Virus record (IMG/VR): IMGVR_UViG_3300030380_005469 | Location: 1 to 27,444 of that record | Origin: a virus | Reading direction: 5' to 3' (one strand) | DNA: 27,444 bases | Part shown: positions 19,837-27,444 of the stretch, piece by piece | Layout of the letters: the number at the start of each line of letters is the position of its first letter | How positions within the stretch are numbered: the first letter of the stretch is position 1 | The notes under the pieces: model-generated | Seen by the model: only the letters and a program-made list of their open reading frames with translations | What the model was told of the DNA's origin: nothing | Database searches by the model: none | Position numbers and translations under genes: made by a program

Positions 19837-20018
19837 TCTTTCGCCTTAGCTTTCTTTTTGGCTGGCGCCCGCTTCTTCGGTGCAGGCTTTGCCGGTACCT
19901 TCTCAACTTCGATCAGGCGCAAAATTTGCCAGCCATTTGCTTGATATTCTGCCACGTCAGCAGCAGCGACAAGCCTTTGCCTGCCGCTACCGCTGACCAT
20001 GTAAGCGTCAGCAGACAT
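19833..20018 (-). CDS. Small protein with basic Lys/Ala/Pro tail (61 aa)
   Basis: ATG 20018 overlaps the major capsid stop as TAATG. The 61-residue product has a compact N-terminal part (YMVSGSGRQRLVAAADVAEY, then GWQILRLIE) and a strongly basic tail (KPAPKKRAPAKKKAKAKD) like a histone tail. A small domain with such a tail directly after the capsid gene may bind DNA inside the head or act as a minor head protein. The basic tail is plain in the sequence; its role is inference. Confidence 0.7.
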   Translation of the reverse strand: MSADAYMVSGSGRQRLVAAADVAEYQANGWQILRLIEVEKVPAKPAPKKRAPAKKKAKAKD

Positions 20019-20965
20019 TATGCCGACTGCACGCAGACAAGCTGGTGACTCACCCTAGCAGCGCCGCCGACCATCGCAGCCACGGCGTTCATGCCCCCCG
20101 TGCCTATCAAGCACGATTCTTCCATTCGGATGTTCGGTGCTTTCTGCAGCACGAAACCGATCGAGTTGTCGATAGCAACTAAAGCACCTTTTCGCGTGTT
20201 GCCTGCAGCGAGCTGCACGCCGGTTTGCAATTCAGTGCCTGACCCTGCAGCGTTTACGAACGTGCTAGTTGCAACGCCAGCCGAAGAAATAACCGGCACG
20301 CCGTAATAACCGAACGCAACACCGTTACCGCTAAGCGCTGGAAACGTTGCCAAGATGTCTTCTCGGCTAATATAGTTCGACGAAGCGCGAACAGCAGCAC
20401 GAAGCGCAGACACCTGCGCCGGATGCAACACAAACGCAAGCTGTCCAGGCGTACCAAACGACTTGCTTAGCTTATTGTTGCCTTCGGCAATCTCAAGCGC
20501 CAGTTCTAGCGTTTGAATATCCATTGCTGCAGGGTTGCCGCCGCCGTCAGTGCTGGCTGCAACTTCACGAACGCCGGCTGTGCCGAAAGTGTCGTCGAAG
20601 GTTGCGCAAACCAAAGCGTTGGCACGATCGCCAAGAGCTTTGCCTAAAGCGCCCGACAAGTTGATCCAGTCAACCTCTTGCGTTTCCATTGCGAGGTTAG
20701 TGATCTGAATCGCAGGCACCTCTTGCGGCGTTGCAACGATGCGCACGCTCTCAGGCGTGACAGTCGAAGGTGTAAGCGCTGCGCCTTCGGTAACGCTAAC
20801 CGCTGCTAAGTTGTTAAGTTCTGCAAACTTATAAGCAACAAAACCCTGTTGCACGTTGCAGATGTCGAGGAGGTTAGCCTGATCGCCCATGCTTTGCTGC
20901 AAGACGCCAGACATTAGCTCGTGAGGGATTAACCCTGCTAAGCTGCTTGATGTAGTGGCTGACAT
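20018..20965 (-). CDS. Major capsid protein (HK97-fold type)
   Basis: ATG 20965 has an AAAGGAT SD. The 315-residue product has the make-up of an HK97-fold capsid protein. It has a short N-terminal arm, a long central helix region (MDIQTLELALEIAEGNNKLS), the strand LAFVLHPAQVSALRAAVRAS and a GYYGVPVISSAGVATSTFV stretch typical of the P-domain. The C-terminus is Gly/Ala-rich. It follows a separate scaffold gene, and no maturation protease gene is visible, so the scaffold is probably released without cleavage. It is the expected most abundant virion protein. Confidence 0.88.
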   Translation of the reverse strand: MSATTSSSLAGLIPHELMSGVLQQSMGDQANLLDICNVQQGFVAYKFAELNNLAAVSVTEGAALTPSTVTPESVRIVATPQEVPAIQITNLAMETQEVDWINLSGALGKALGDRANALVCATFDDTFGTAGVREVAASTDGGGNPAAMDIQTLELALEIAEGNNKLSKSFGTPGQLAFVLHPAQVSALRAAVRASSNYISREDILATFPALSGNGVAFGYYGVPVISSAGVATSTFVNAAGSGTELQTGVQLAAGNTRKGALVAIDNSIGFVLQKAPNIRMEESCLIGTGGMNAVAAMVGGAARVSHQLVCVQSA

Positions 20966-20977
20966 TGGTTTTATCCT

Positions 20978-21568
20978 TTATCCGTAATGTCGTTTTAAAT
21001 ATGCCCTCTGTTCTGACCTCGTCATTTTAGCGATCTCCTCAGCCGTCGCTTTGCCGCCATTGCTCACAGCGGTTACACGTCCGGCGCTTGGTTGTGCGCC
21101 AATACTTCGAGGCATAACAGCGGGCGCAGATTGCGCCTGCAATGACTCAGCGAGAGAAACCGCACTGTCAAAGGCGTCGAGATCCGGCGTGTCGCCTAAC
21201 TGCTGCTGCAGATGTTCGCGCACTGTATCCGGCAAAGCCTCGAATCGGCGATTGACCTGCTGCCTGTGCTTATTGCTTAGGCTGTTCAATCGTTGCTGGT
21301 TCGCTTCAAGCTTTGCAAATAGGTCGGCGGCTTTCGCCTCTGCCTCTTGTGCTAACTCTTGATAACGCCCCTGCGCCTCTTTTTCGGCTCTGTCCCTTTC
21401 TGCCTGCGCCGCTTCGAGCTGTGCTAGTCGTTCTTCGGCAGTTCGTGCCCTTTCCAGGGCGCTTTGTCTGCGTGCAATCGCTTCGTCTAGCTCTTTGCGG
21501 TTTACGGTTTGTACAGTTGCGTCCGCTACTGATTCGGTGGCGTCCACCACCTGGCTGCTGTCGGTCAT
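20978..21568 (-). CDS. Capsid scaffolding protein (196 aa)
   Basis: ATG 21568 follows a very strong SD (GGAGGG). The 196-residue product is acidic, with a long Glu/Ala/Arg/Gln coiled coil (about 24-108, for example RRQSALERARTAEERLAQLE). It has a Pro/Ala/Gly-rich linker and a short basic C-terminus (MTRSEQRAYLKRHYG), the segment that in scaffolds usually contacts the capsid protein. It lies immediately before the major capsid gene, the standard arrangement. The role is to guide procapsid assembly and then leave. Confidence 0.82.
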   Translation of the reverse strand: MTDSSQVVDATESVADATVQTVNRKELDEAIARRQSALERARTAEERLAQLEAAQAERDRAEKEAQGRYQELAQEAEAKAADLFAKLEANQQRLNSLSNKHRQQVNRRFEALPDTVREHLQQQLGDTPDLDAFDSAVSLAESLQAQSAPAVMPRSIGAQPSAGRVTAVSNGGKATAEEIAKMTRSEQRAYLKRHYG

Positions 21569-21586
21569 TGTTAGACCCTCCTTTGT

Positions 21587-22231
21587 TTATCGCCGTTGTC
21601 GGCGTTGGTCAAATATCTCTTGCAATAGGTTGATCGCTCGCCTGCTGATCTGCTGGCGGCGTTTGCTGTTCTTCGATCCAAAGCCAAACCACGGGCGCTG
21701 CCTGTTGGTATAGCGCGCTTTCTCGCTAGGCAGCGCTTGAGGATGCCCAGAGAACAACGGACCTTGTCGCCTGCCGCTCGTTGCGCTGCGGTTGCGCCTT
21801 GGTCCTGTGCCTGGTCGCTTGCCTGCTTTGCGCTTAGCCGCTGCGGCGATAGCGTAAAAGCTGCGCTTTGTGTTCTCGCTTAATTTTGGCCACGCCTTGG
21901 CTAAAATGCTTTTGCGATCAGGATTGACCGTGTCGATGAAACCAACGGTGACGCCGTTATTGCGTGCGTCGGTTACGCTAATTGCGTTCAGCATGTGCCC
22001 TGTGTCCGTCAGATCAACACGCGTGCCACGACCTGCTGCCTTGCGCACCTCTGCATACAGTTTGCTGTATGGTCGAAACCGTCGGTTATTCTTATCTTTG
22101 CCTAAGTCTTGCGTCTCAACAATAATGCGGCTGATTGCCTGCTCGCCAATAATGCGCATCGTCTGCTTACCTGGCGGCTCGCGCAAAAAGTCTAGATCGA
22201 CCGTGCCCTCTAGCTTAATGCCCCAGCTCAT
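21587..22231 (-). CDS. Virion morphogenesis / tail completion-like protein with Arg-rich insert (214 aa)
   Basis: ATG 22231 overlaps the preceding stop (ATGA). The 214-residue product has RPYSKLYAEVRKAAGRGTRV (53-72) and VDLTDTGHMLNAISVTDA, then a GVTVGFID strand, resembling virion morphogenesis (tail completion) proteins with the pattern of a conserved TG-x-L followed by a VGF strand. A strongly basic insert (about 130-165, KRPGTGPRRNRSATSGRR) precedes QRPWFGFG and a basic C-terminal helix. Lying between the minor head and scaffold genes is unusual for a tail-completion protein. Assignment is tentative. Confidence 0.6.
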   Translation of the reverse strand: MSWGIKLEGTVDLDFLREPPGKQTMRIIGEQAISRIIVETQDLGKDKNNRRFRPYSKLYAEVRKAAGRGTRVDLTDTGHMLNAISVTDARNNGVTVGFIDTVNPDRKSILAKAWPKLSENTKRSFYAIAAAAKRKAGKRPGTGPRRNRSATSGRRQGPLFSGHPQALPSEKARYTNRQRPWFGFGSKNSKRRQQISRRAINLLQEIFDQRRQRR

Positions 22232-23106
22232 AACAACGCCGCCGCTTCTCGGTTTAGATCGTCGCCGTCAAACTGAAAGATCTTGCGCCCGTCTTCTCTT
22301 GCGTCTCTAAGGCTAGTCGCAACTAACCGGTGACGACAACGCCAGCCGCCCAAGCTTGGAATGATCGGCGGCTGCCTGCCGTCTTTATCTCGCAGCTTGC
22401 GCAAGTTGCTGTAAGCCGGGTCATTATCGATCGCCGCTAAATCTTCGGCACGCACAACCACGCCTTGCATCAAACGGCAAAACGGGCGCGTCGTTGCAAT
22501 CTTTGTTCCTTGATAAATAAAGTAACGTATGCCGGCTTCGCTCGCCTCGATAAGCTGAATCTGCCGCACCATGCTCGCTAGCGCAGTCTGTACTGCGCTG
22601 CTTGCCCAGTTCAGCCATTGGCTAAACTCAGCATCGAGCGGCGCTGTGAGCTGTATGCTTGCGCGCCCTGGTCCTGCGATGCCTGCCACTAAATCATTGA
22701 TCGGCGCATTGGTCAGCATTGCTGCTTCTACCGTCTCTTGTATTCTGCCGGTCATCGTAAACCAGGCGTTATCAAGGTTGCGCGTCATGTTTGACGCAAA
22801 GGCGGCTAAGGCGCTTTCGCTAACGGCTAGCGCTTCGCTGTCGCCGTCTGCCTCTCGCTCTAGTTCGTCGGCTAGTTCGCTATACAGCGTGCGAACAGTG
22901 CTCTGAAAACCAAGCCTATTCAACTCGTCGGTTAAACGCTGACGAATCAAGACGGCGCGCTCTAGGTTTAGGCGCGTGGTTTCTAGCCTGCCTTCGTCGG
23001 TGTCGAGCTCAACGATTAGCTCTGCGGCGAAAGCTTCCAGCCGGTCGATCTGACGACGCAAGGCGCGCTCAAAGTTGTTCGCTATGCCTTTATCGTCGAT
23101 CGCCAT
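22228..23106 (-). CDS. Minor head / head morphogenesis protein (Mu gpF / SPP1 gp7-like)
   Basis: ATG 23106 has a GAGG SD. The 292-residue product has a long helical N-terminal part (about 1-125). Its C-terminal domain has RYFIYQGTKIATTRPFCRLM (about 195-214), QPPIIPSLGGWRCRHRLVA (246-264) and a basic tail. The pattern TTRPFC followed by GGWRCRH is the signature region of phage minor head proteins of the Mu gpF/SPP1 gp7 group. They bind the portal inside the procapsid and help head assembly and DNA release. It sits right after the portal gene, as in those phages. Confidence 0.82.
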   Translation of the reverse strand: MAIDDKGIANNFERALRRQIDRLEAFAAELIVELDTDEGRLETTRLNLERAVLIRQRLTDELNRLGFQSTVRTLYSELADELEREADGDSEALAVSESALAAFASNMTRNLDNAWFTMTGRIQETVEAAMLTNAPINDLVAGIAGPGRASIQLTAPLDAEFSQWLNWASSAVQTALASMVRQIQLIEASEAGIRYFIYQGTKIATTRPFCRLMQGVVVRAEDLAAIDNDPAYSNLRKLRDKDGRQPPIIPSLGGWRCRHRLVATSLRDAREDGRKIFQFDGDDLNREAAALL

Positions 23107-23109
23107 GCG

Positions 23110-24666
23110 CTACGCCTCGCCGTTGCCTACGATGCCTAGCGCCGCTTCGGCTAAGCCTTGCCCTGCTGGTCGTATCTGCTGGCGGTTGGTGTCGATGTTT
23201 GCCGCTAGCCTGTCTTCAGCTTCTTGCTCGCTAATGCTCAACGCTCGCGCCATAGCCTGCGCAGCGGTTAGCCAGTTTTTGCTTACGTCGTGATCGAGCA
23301 CGCGCCGCTGTGCCTCTTCGTCGCTTGGTATTGTCGTTGGTCCCGGTCGCCAGACTAAACGCATTGTTGGGTCTAGCGGTGTGTCGCCTGTCATTGGCGC
23401 GTAGGTGTTCCAAGTAGCAAGCGCAATTTCCCAAGCGTCGTCTTCCTCGATGCGCTCGAACCGATTTATCGACTGTGCGCGTGCTAACTCGCTTTCTAGA
23501 TTCTCAACCTTGAGCGCCACGCCGCTAAGTTGCGGTCTGTTCTTCGGCGCCCAGCTTGACGGTGGCAACCCTAGACGCTGCGCTTGCTGCAGCAAATAGT
23601 CTTGCAGCAACTCGACGTGCTCGGAAAGTCGGCTGTCTGCTGTGATGCTCTGCAAGCTTTCGCCCTCTTCGAGCACGCTGACACCGCCTGGCGTGATGTT
23701 TAGCGCGCCACGGGCTCGCTCGGTGTCTAGCGCTGTCGCAACGTAAGAGCCGTAGCCGCTCGTCTGCGCTCGCATGTTTATATCACACCAAGCGCTATTG
23801 ATTGCGTCTTGACTCTGCAGCAGGTCAACTGGCGGTCGAGGATAGACTACGCCGTGCCCTTTCTCGCGCTGCACCCAGATCATCGGCAACACCGTGTTGC
23901 CGTCTGCGTCTTTGATCGGTGCCGTAAAATCCATGGCGTCAGGTAATGCGCCAAGTTCAAGGCTACCATCTTCTCGCACGACCACAGCTTGCCAGTCTTC
24001 GCGACCGTTTTCATCGACGCCGCGCCAATAGGCTAGAAAGCGTCTGTTCTCTTGATTGTATCGCACACCCTTGTCTGTCGCTAACTCGATAAGCACGGCG
24101 TAGGCTGCGCTGATGTCGTCTGGTCGGTCTACGTCAGGCACGATGTGCACTAGATGCGGCTGCACAACGTTGCACTCTATGCGGTTGCGGAAGGTGTTCC
24201 AACTGTAGAGCATAAGCCCAGCGCCAAACAGATGCACCGTGCGGTCCAACCGTTGCCATACTTCCCAATAGGCTGCGTCTCGCTGCAGCTTCTCAAACGC
24301 TGCAATCTGCGCAGGGTCTTCGACAGCTTCGCCGCTTTGCTCGTCCATCAGCGTGCGCGCTGCTGGCGTCAAATACACGGTGGCTTGCTGGTCGATCCAG
24401 CGACGCAGCACAGGCAGCACCATGTTCGTCGGAAAGCGACGGAAGGTTTTCGGAAACTGCTTTTGCAACTGCGCCGTTAAGCCTTCTTGCTGTTCGCCTA
24501 AGTAGTAATCGTTGAGCATTTCGCAAGCGTGGCGGTAGCCGTAGGGTCGCCATTCGCTGCTCAACTCTAAGATCTGCTTTACCCAGTCGGCACGCGTCGT
24601 TATCGCTCGCTGCGATATGTCGCGCATCAACTGCTGCGCTGGTCCGTTGATTAGATCGAAATACAC
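23110..24666 (-). CDS. Portal protein (518 aa)
   Basis: The start is GTG 24666, whose G is the last base of the terminase stop (TAGTG), a one-base overlap. The 518-residue size fits a portal monomer; twelve form the ring through which DNA enters and leaves the head. Features are a helical N-terminal part with YRHACEMLNDYYLGE, and a central region VDLLQSQDAINSAWCDINMR followed by the QTSGYGS stretch. The helical crown is acidic and Gln-rich (SISEQEAEDRLAANIDTNRQ). Location between TerL and the minor head gene is the standard order. Confidence 0.9.
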   Translation of the reverse strand: MYFDLINGPAQQLMRDISQRAITTRADWVKQILELSSEWRPYGYRHACEMLNDYYLGEQQEGLTAQLQKQFPKTFRRFPTNMVLPVLRRWIDQQATVYLTPAARTLMDEQSGEAVEDPAQIAAFEKLQRDAAYWEVWQRLDRTVHLFGAGLMLYSWNTFRNRIECNVVQPHLVHIVPDVDRPDDISAAYAVLIELATDKGVRYNQENRRFLAYWRGVDENGREDWQAVVVREDGSLELGALPDAMDFTAPIKDADGNTVLPMIWVQREKGHGVVYPRPPVDLLQSQDAINSAWCDINMRAQTSGYGSYVATALDTERARGALNITPGGVSVLEEGESLQSITADSRLSEHVELLQDYLLQQAQRLGLPPSSWAPKNRPQLSGVALKVENLESELARAQSINRFERIEEDDAWEIALATWNTYAPMTGDTPLDPTMRLVWRPGPTTIPSDEEAQRRVLDHDVSKNWLTAAQAMARALSISEQEAEDRLAANIDTNRQQIRPAGQGLAEAALGIVGNGEA

Positions 24667-25970
24667 TATAGCCGCCTTTCTTCGTATCGGCGCGCAACAA
24701 ACTGTTGTTGCTCATGCGCCACCGTCCGGCGGCTGACTCCGTCCATGTTTGCCCAGAAATAGCGCGCAGCGTCGCAAGCGTGATCGTGCACGTTGTCCTT
24801 TTCTGGTGCTTCCGTGTTGCCCTTGAATCGATAAGAAAGCAACGACCTATGCAGCCCACGCTTGCCGCCAGTCGTTAGCCGCTCATGGACTAAGAAGCGT
24901 GGCGGCGAGCCGTCTGCCGGGTCCATTGCTGCGCGCATGACTTCAAGCCCGAAGGCAATGCGGCGCACCTTGCTACTTGTGCGATAGCGTGCCGGGATGC
25001 CTGCACGCCTTAGCACGTCAACGTCTGTGCGCCCTGCGGTTGTGGCTTGCTTGCCTGCAGGGTCGCACCATACCTCTTGCAAGTTGTAACCCTTCGCTAG
25101 GATGCGATCGGCGAGTTGTTCGGTAGTGGTGTCGTTTGGCATTAGCTCGTCGAAAGCTACCCAGGCTTCGCGCTCTGGATGCCGACGAAAGAAAACGACA
25201 GCCGGCGACCGGTAACCAAAGTCGAGCCCTGCGTAGGTTTCGGCGTCCTGCTGCCAGTTGCAAGTAACCACGTGCTGCCCTGGCTTGTAGTCAAACACCT
25301 GCCCTTCAAGGTGCACAACTTCGCCCGATAGCTCTTGCGCTGCTAGCCGTGCGCTGTAGAGCCCTCGCAGGCTGTCGATGTAGCCGTCTGGCAAGTTGTC
25401 GACGTTGTCCTCTGTCGCCGCTTTGACGACGTGCACGCCTTCGTCTAGCCGCTCGCCTGGATTGCCAAACGCATCGTGAACCCAATTGTAGCCGCTAGGC
25501 GTGCCGGTCAATAGCACTTGATGCAGCCAGCGCGTCTTCGATCGTATGCGCCCTGTGATGGTGGTCCATATTTCGGCTTTCATCTCTGCCGGCTCGTCAA
25601 GCCAAGCCCACGCAACCTGAATACCTCGCAGCCTGCCCGGTCGCTCTGCAGATCGCAGCAACACCTTGCTGCCGTTGCTCCACGTATACGATCGCTCTGT
25701 GCCGTGCCACGTTGCCACAACCTGACGCGGCCATAGCTCCTCGATCTGCGGGCGAATAACATCATCGAGCATCGAGTAAGTCGGCGAGATGATAACGCCT
25801 GTTGTACCTTCGGTGTGCAGCAGCACGTTAGCCGCTGCCCATTGGCAACCGACCCAAGTCTTACCCGTGCCTAACCCTGCTCTGAAATACACAAACCGAT
25901 GCGGTGACATGAGCACCTTAGCCTGTGCCTCGTGCGGCTCGCCAAACTGCCACCGCTCAACCGTCGCCAT
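24666..25970 (-). CDS. terL: Terminase large subunit
   Basis: The packaging motor uses ATP to pump DNA into the head and cuts concatemers. The 434-residue protein has Walker A AGLGTGKT (31-38), Walker B VAWAWLDE (119-126) and the coupling motif LLTGTPSG (153-160). The C-terminal RNase H-like nuclease has acidic residues D250 (YAGLDFGYRS), D303 (WCDPAGK) and D396/D400 (DNVHDHACDAARYF). All key residues are present. It overlaps the small subunit by 14 nt and the portal by one base. Headful packaging would fit the circular assembly, but packaging type cannot be read directly. Confidence 0.96.
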   Translation of the reverse strand: MATVERWQFGEPHEAQAKVLMSPHRFVYFRAGLGTGKTWVGCQWAAANVLLHTEGTTGVIISPTYSMLDDVIRPQIEELWPRQVVATWHGTERSYTWSNGSKVLLRSAERPGRLRGIQVAWAWLDEPAEMKAEIWTTITGRIRSKTRWLHQVLLTGTPSGYNWVHDAFGNPGERLDEGVHVVKAATEDNVDNLPDGYIDSLRGLYSARLAAQELSGEVVHLEGQVFDYKPGQHVVTCNWQQDAETYAGLDFGYRSPAVVFFRRHPEREAWVAFDELMPNDTTTEQLADRILAKGYNLQEVWCDPAGKQATTAGRTDVDVLRRAGIPARYRTSSKVRRIAFGLEVMRAAMDPADGSPPRFLVHERLTTGGKRGLHRSLLSYRFKGNTEAPEKDNVHDHACDAARYFWANMDGVSRRTVAHEQQQFVARRYEERRL

Positions 25971-26406
25971 CGGTGCGCCCTTTGCCTGCCTCTATGCGTC
26001 GATCAAGCCAACCGCAGCCCTCAACGATCAAACTGCCGTTAGCCTGTATGTCTAGCCGCTGTTTACCCCACTGCTCCGGCAACCGGCGTTCGAGCGTCCA
26101 CGCTGCAGCCTGCCAAGCGCCATCACGAGCTGCGCCGTCGATCAGGCGCAAGCGGTCAAGCTGGAAATCGCTGGTCGCCTTTTCATAGGCAAGCAGCAGT
26201 TTCAAGAAAGCGCTTTCGCGCTTACGTGGTTTCTTGCCGCTGTCAATGTGACGACGCTCAACGCCACCACGTCGCAACCATGCGTTGAGGCTTTCCGTCG
26301 AGATGCCCAAATGCAAAGCAGCGTCTTTCTTGCTTAGACCTAAGCGCACGCATTCAACGATGCGATCGATCACGCTTTCCGTAGGTCCAGAGCGTTTTGC
26401 TACCAT
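25957..26406 (-). CDS. Terminase small subunit (149 aa)
   Basis: ATG 26406 overlaps the preceding gene by 7 nt. The 149-residue product has an N-terminal helix-turn-helix (VRLGLSKKDAALHLGISTES, about 17-36) used to recognise the packaging start site. A central helical oligomerisation region (FLKLLLAYEKATSDFQLDRL) and a C-terminal part ending GKGRTDGDG follow. The order small subunit, large subunit, portal is standard. It binds phage DNA and hands it to the large subunit. The exact pac or cos site is not identifiable here. Confidence 0.85.
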   Translation of the reverse strand: MVAKRSGPTESVIDRIVECVRLGLSKKDAALHLGISTESLNAWLRRGGVERRHIDSGKKPRKRESAFLKLLLAYEKATSDFQLDRLRLIDGAARDGAWQAAAWTLERRLPEQWGKQRLDIQANGSLIVEGCGWLDRRIEAGKGRTDGDG

Positions 26407-26672
26407 TTCACCTTATCCGCCCAATAAGCTGCGCTCATTTTGCCTTTGGCAATGTTCTTGGCGTGCCTGGCTTTAAAGCTGGCACGGCGCGCTGCCTCTG
26501 CCTTGGTGCTGGTCTTCTTGCCCTCACCTCGCACGCCCTGCTGACCGAAGCGAATAAGCTTGATCTTGTCGCCTTCCTTGGCGAGCACAGCGTGGCTCTT
26601 CGTCTTGTGCTTCGGTGTGCGCTTCGGCTTGTTGTAGCCTTTGAACTTTTCGCCTGCTCGCTCTACGGTCAT
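26400..26672 (-). CDS. Small conserved basic phage protein (DUF6321-like, 90 aa)
   Basis: ATG 26672 overlaps the upstream stop (ATGA). The very basic 90-residue product has EKFKGYNKPKRTPKHKTKSH and VLAKEGDKIKLIRFGQQGVR, then an Arg/Lys/Ala helix and a final YWADKVKW. I recognise this as a small phage protein found near terminase genes in marine and other phages, which I believe is the DUF6321 family; that name is from memory. Function is unknown. The charge suggests nucleic acid binding, possibly in packaging. It lies just before the terminase small subunit. Confidence 0.75.
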   Translation of the reverse strand: MTVERAGEKFKGYNKPKRTPKHKTKSHAVLAKEGDKIKLIRFGQQGVRGEGKKTSTKAEAARRASFKARHAKNIAKGKMSAAYWADKVKW

Positions 26673-26989
26673 TTCAGCGCGATCCTCATTTCCCGTATTT
26701 GATTTTCTAGGTCTTCGAGCTTGTCAGCGCTACGGGTTAGCGCTGCTGTCATTTCGCTGCTCATGCTGTCACGGTGCCGGTTTAGATCGGCAATAACGGT
26801 ATCGTATCGAGCTCGCATGGCGTCTTCTCGCTGTTCGTGCCGATCTTGCAATGTGTCGATCTGCTTTTGAAACCTTAGCGTCAACGACTGCAGGGCTTGC
26901 TGCAACTTGTTCTGCTGCCATGCTAGATAACCAGCAAACAAGCCCAGAGCGCCGTAGTCGGTCAGCGTTTGCAAGATCGCATCTTCCAC
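26669..26989 (-). CDS. Membrane-anchored coiled-coil protein next to the endolysin (106 aa)
   Basis: The start is GTG 26989, two bases after the endolysin stop, with AAGGG upstream. The 106-residue product has a short hydrophobic N-terminal segment (TDYGALGLFAGYLAWQQNKL, 10-29). After it comes a long charged coiled coil to the end, including QIDTLQDRHEQREDAMRARY (43-62). One helix followed by a coiled coil is seen in small holin-like proteins and inner-membrane spanins. Being directly after the endolysin gene supports a lysis role, with no direct evidence. A second protein of the same type is encoded at 8080-8355. Confidence 0.7.
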   Translation of the reverse strand: MEDAILQTLTDYGALGLFAGYLAWQQNKLQQALQSLTLRFQKQIDTLQDRHEQREDAMRARYDTVIADLNRHRDSMSSEMTAALTRSADKLEDLENQIREMRIALK

Positions 26990-26991
26990 CG

Positions 26992-27444
26992 CTAGCCCTT
27001 GACGATCTTAGCCCACGCCTTGCGTAGCCTCGTGTGATAGCCGTGCTTTGCATAGGCTGGTCCGTTGTACAGGCGAGCTAAGCCCGTCCAGTCGATCGGC
27101 GTTTGATTTGCGGCGTAGCGTGCTCTTGGGTTAGCTGCGAACCATTGCGCAACCAGCTTGTTGCTAATGCTTTCCGGGTCATCGTCAAACGCCTGAACGG
27201 CTGCGATCGGGTCACCGTTGTACAGATCAAGCAGATGCGATCCGAGCACCTGAAATAAACCCCAACTCGTCGACTTTATCGCTGCTTCTGCGTCTAGGCT
27301 TGCGGCATGATCGAAGGCGGCTCTATTCGTCTCGCTCGGCTCTGTGCTCCAGACGTATTTAGCCCTTGTGTAGGGCACTTTGCTGCGCAAGTCTGGCGCT
27401 AAGCGCAGGAAGATGTGCGGCTCGAAGCGTACAGCGGCAGGCTT
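26992..27444 (-). CDS. Endolysin, C-terminal part (DUF3380-type N-acetylmuramidase domain)
   Basis: The frame is open from the right edge (27444) to TAG 26992 without a needed start codon. It reads KPAAVRFEPHIFLRL from the edge, then SLDAEAAIKSTSWGLFQVLG, and ends with WTGLARLYNGPAYAKHGYHT and a basic helix. This is the body of a DUF3380-type muramidase: an FEPHIF block, then SWGLFQ, then the YNGP block. It continues exactly from the N-terminal part at 292-1, whose last codon AAG (Lys97) is the same codon as 27444-27442. The full enzyme has 246 residues. An internal TTG at 27390 is not a start. Confidence 0.92.
   Translation of the reverse strand, partial: KPAAVRFEPHIFLRLAPDLRSKVPYTRAKYVWSTEPSETNRAAFDHAASLDAEAAIKSTSWGLFQVLGSHLLDLYNGDPIAAVQAFDDDPESISNKLVAQWFAANPRARYAANQTPIDWTGLARLYNGPAYAKHGYHTRLRKAWAKIVKG
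27441..27444. repeat. 4-bp terminal overlap with positions 1-4 (GCTT)
   Basis: The last four bases equal the first four. Overlapping them restores the endolysin reading frame through the motif VESNGKPAAVRFEPH; simply abutting the ends would shift the frame. This supports a circular molecule of about 27,440 bp. Confidence 0.75.

Noticed and set aside
1-27444. tRNA genes, CRISPR arrays, integrase and attachment sites
   Set aside because: No cloverleaf-like segments, regular spaced repeats or recombinase motifs were found on either strand by reading; the only clear direct repeat is the 29-nt pair at 962 and 1235.

Overview
The window is a small tailed-phage genome, and apparently all of it. Its first and last four bases are the same (GCTT). 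When they are overlapped, the gene cut at the left edge (292 down to 1, minus strand) continues in frame into the gene cut at the right edge (27444 down to 26992). The joined gene is a 246-residue endolysin: a peptidoglycan-binding domain followed by a DUF3380-type N-acetylmuramidase. The sequence is therefore best read as a closed circle of about 27,440 bp, opened at an arbitrary point. Gene content (HK97-fold-like capsid, portal, tape measure, tail assembly chaperone pair, tail tube) indicates a siphovirus with a short tail. The muramidase suggests a Gram-negative host, but the host cannot be named from the sequence. I see no integrase, repressor, DNA polymerase, primase, tRNA or CRISPR array.

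The layout is simple. One 457-bp intergenic region (293-749) separates two divergent transcription units. It holds a large hairpin, several palindromes, a 24-bp alternating pyrimidine-purine tract, a T/G-rich stretch and one good sigma70-type promoter. The rightward early unit (750-7665) carries small unknown genes, a D12-class adenine methylase, a zinc-finger protein and then a replication/recombination set. That set is a PD-(D/E)XK Fe-S nuclease whose modules are in permuted order, a Sak4-like RecA-fold ATPase, a DUF669-like ssDNA-binding protein with an SSB-like tip, a RuvC-like resolvase and a DnaB-like helicase. Many of these genes are preceded by a short stem-loop and an AGAGGCA Shine-Dalgarno block.

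The leftward late unit occupies the whole minus strand from 292 through the circle join to 7630. In order of transcription it encodes the endolysin, a membrane/coiled-coil protein, a small conserved basic protein, terminase small and large subunits, portal, minor head protein, a virion-morphogenesis-like protein, scaffold, major capsid, two small proteins, neck candidates, tail tube, two tail chaperone frames, tape measure, distal tail and hub proteins. These are followed by three similar HxH-motif tail proteins, a LamG-type adhesin, and finally a run of overlapping small membrane-protein genes that looks like a second lysis cluster. Nearly every junction is an ATGA, TAATG or TTGA overlap, which implies heavy translational coupling. 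The two units converge and overlap tail to tail at 7630-7665.

The main points for follow-up are the apparently circularly permuted nuclease (3390-4418), a probable +1 frameshift joining the tail chaperone frames at 16459-16456, the recurrent hairpin-plus-SD leaders of early genes, the structured divergent control region, and several microgenes of 23-53 codons.
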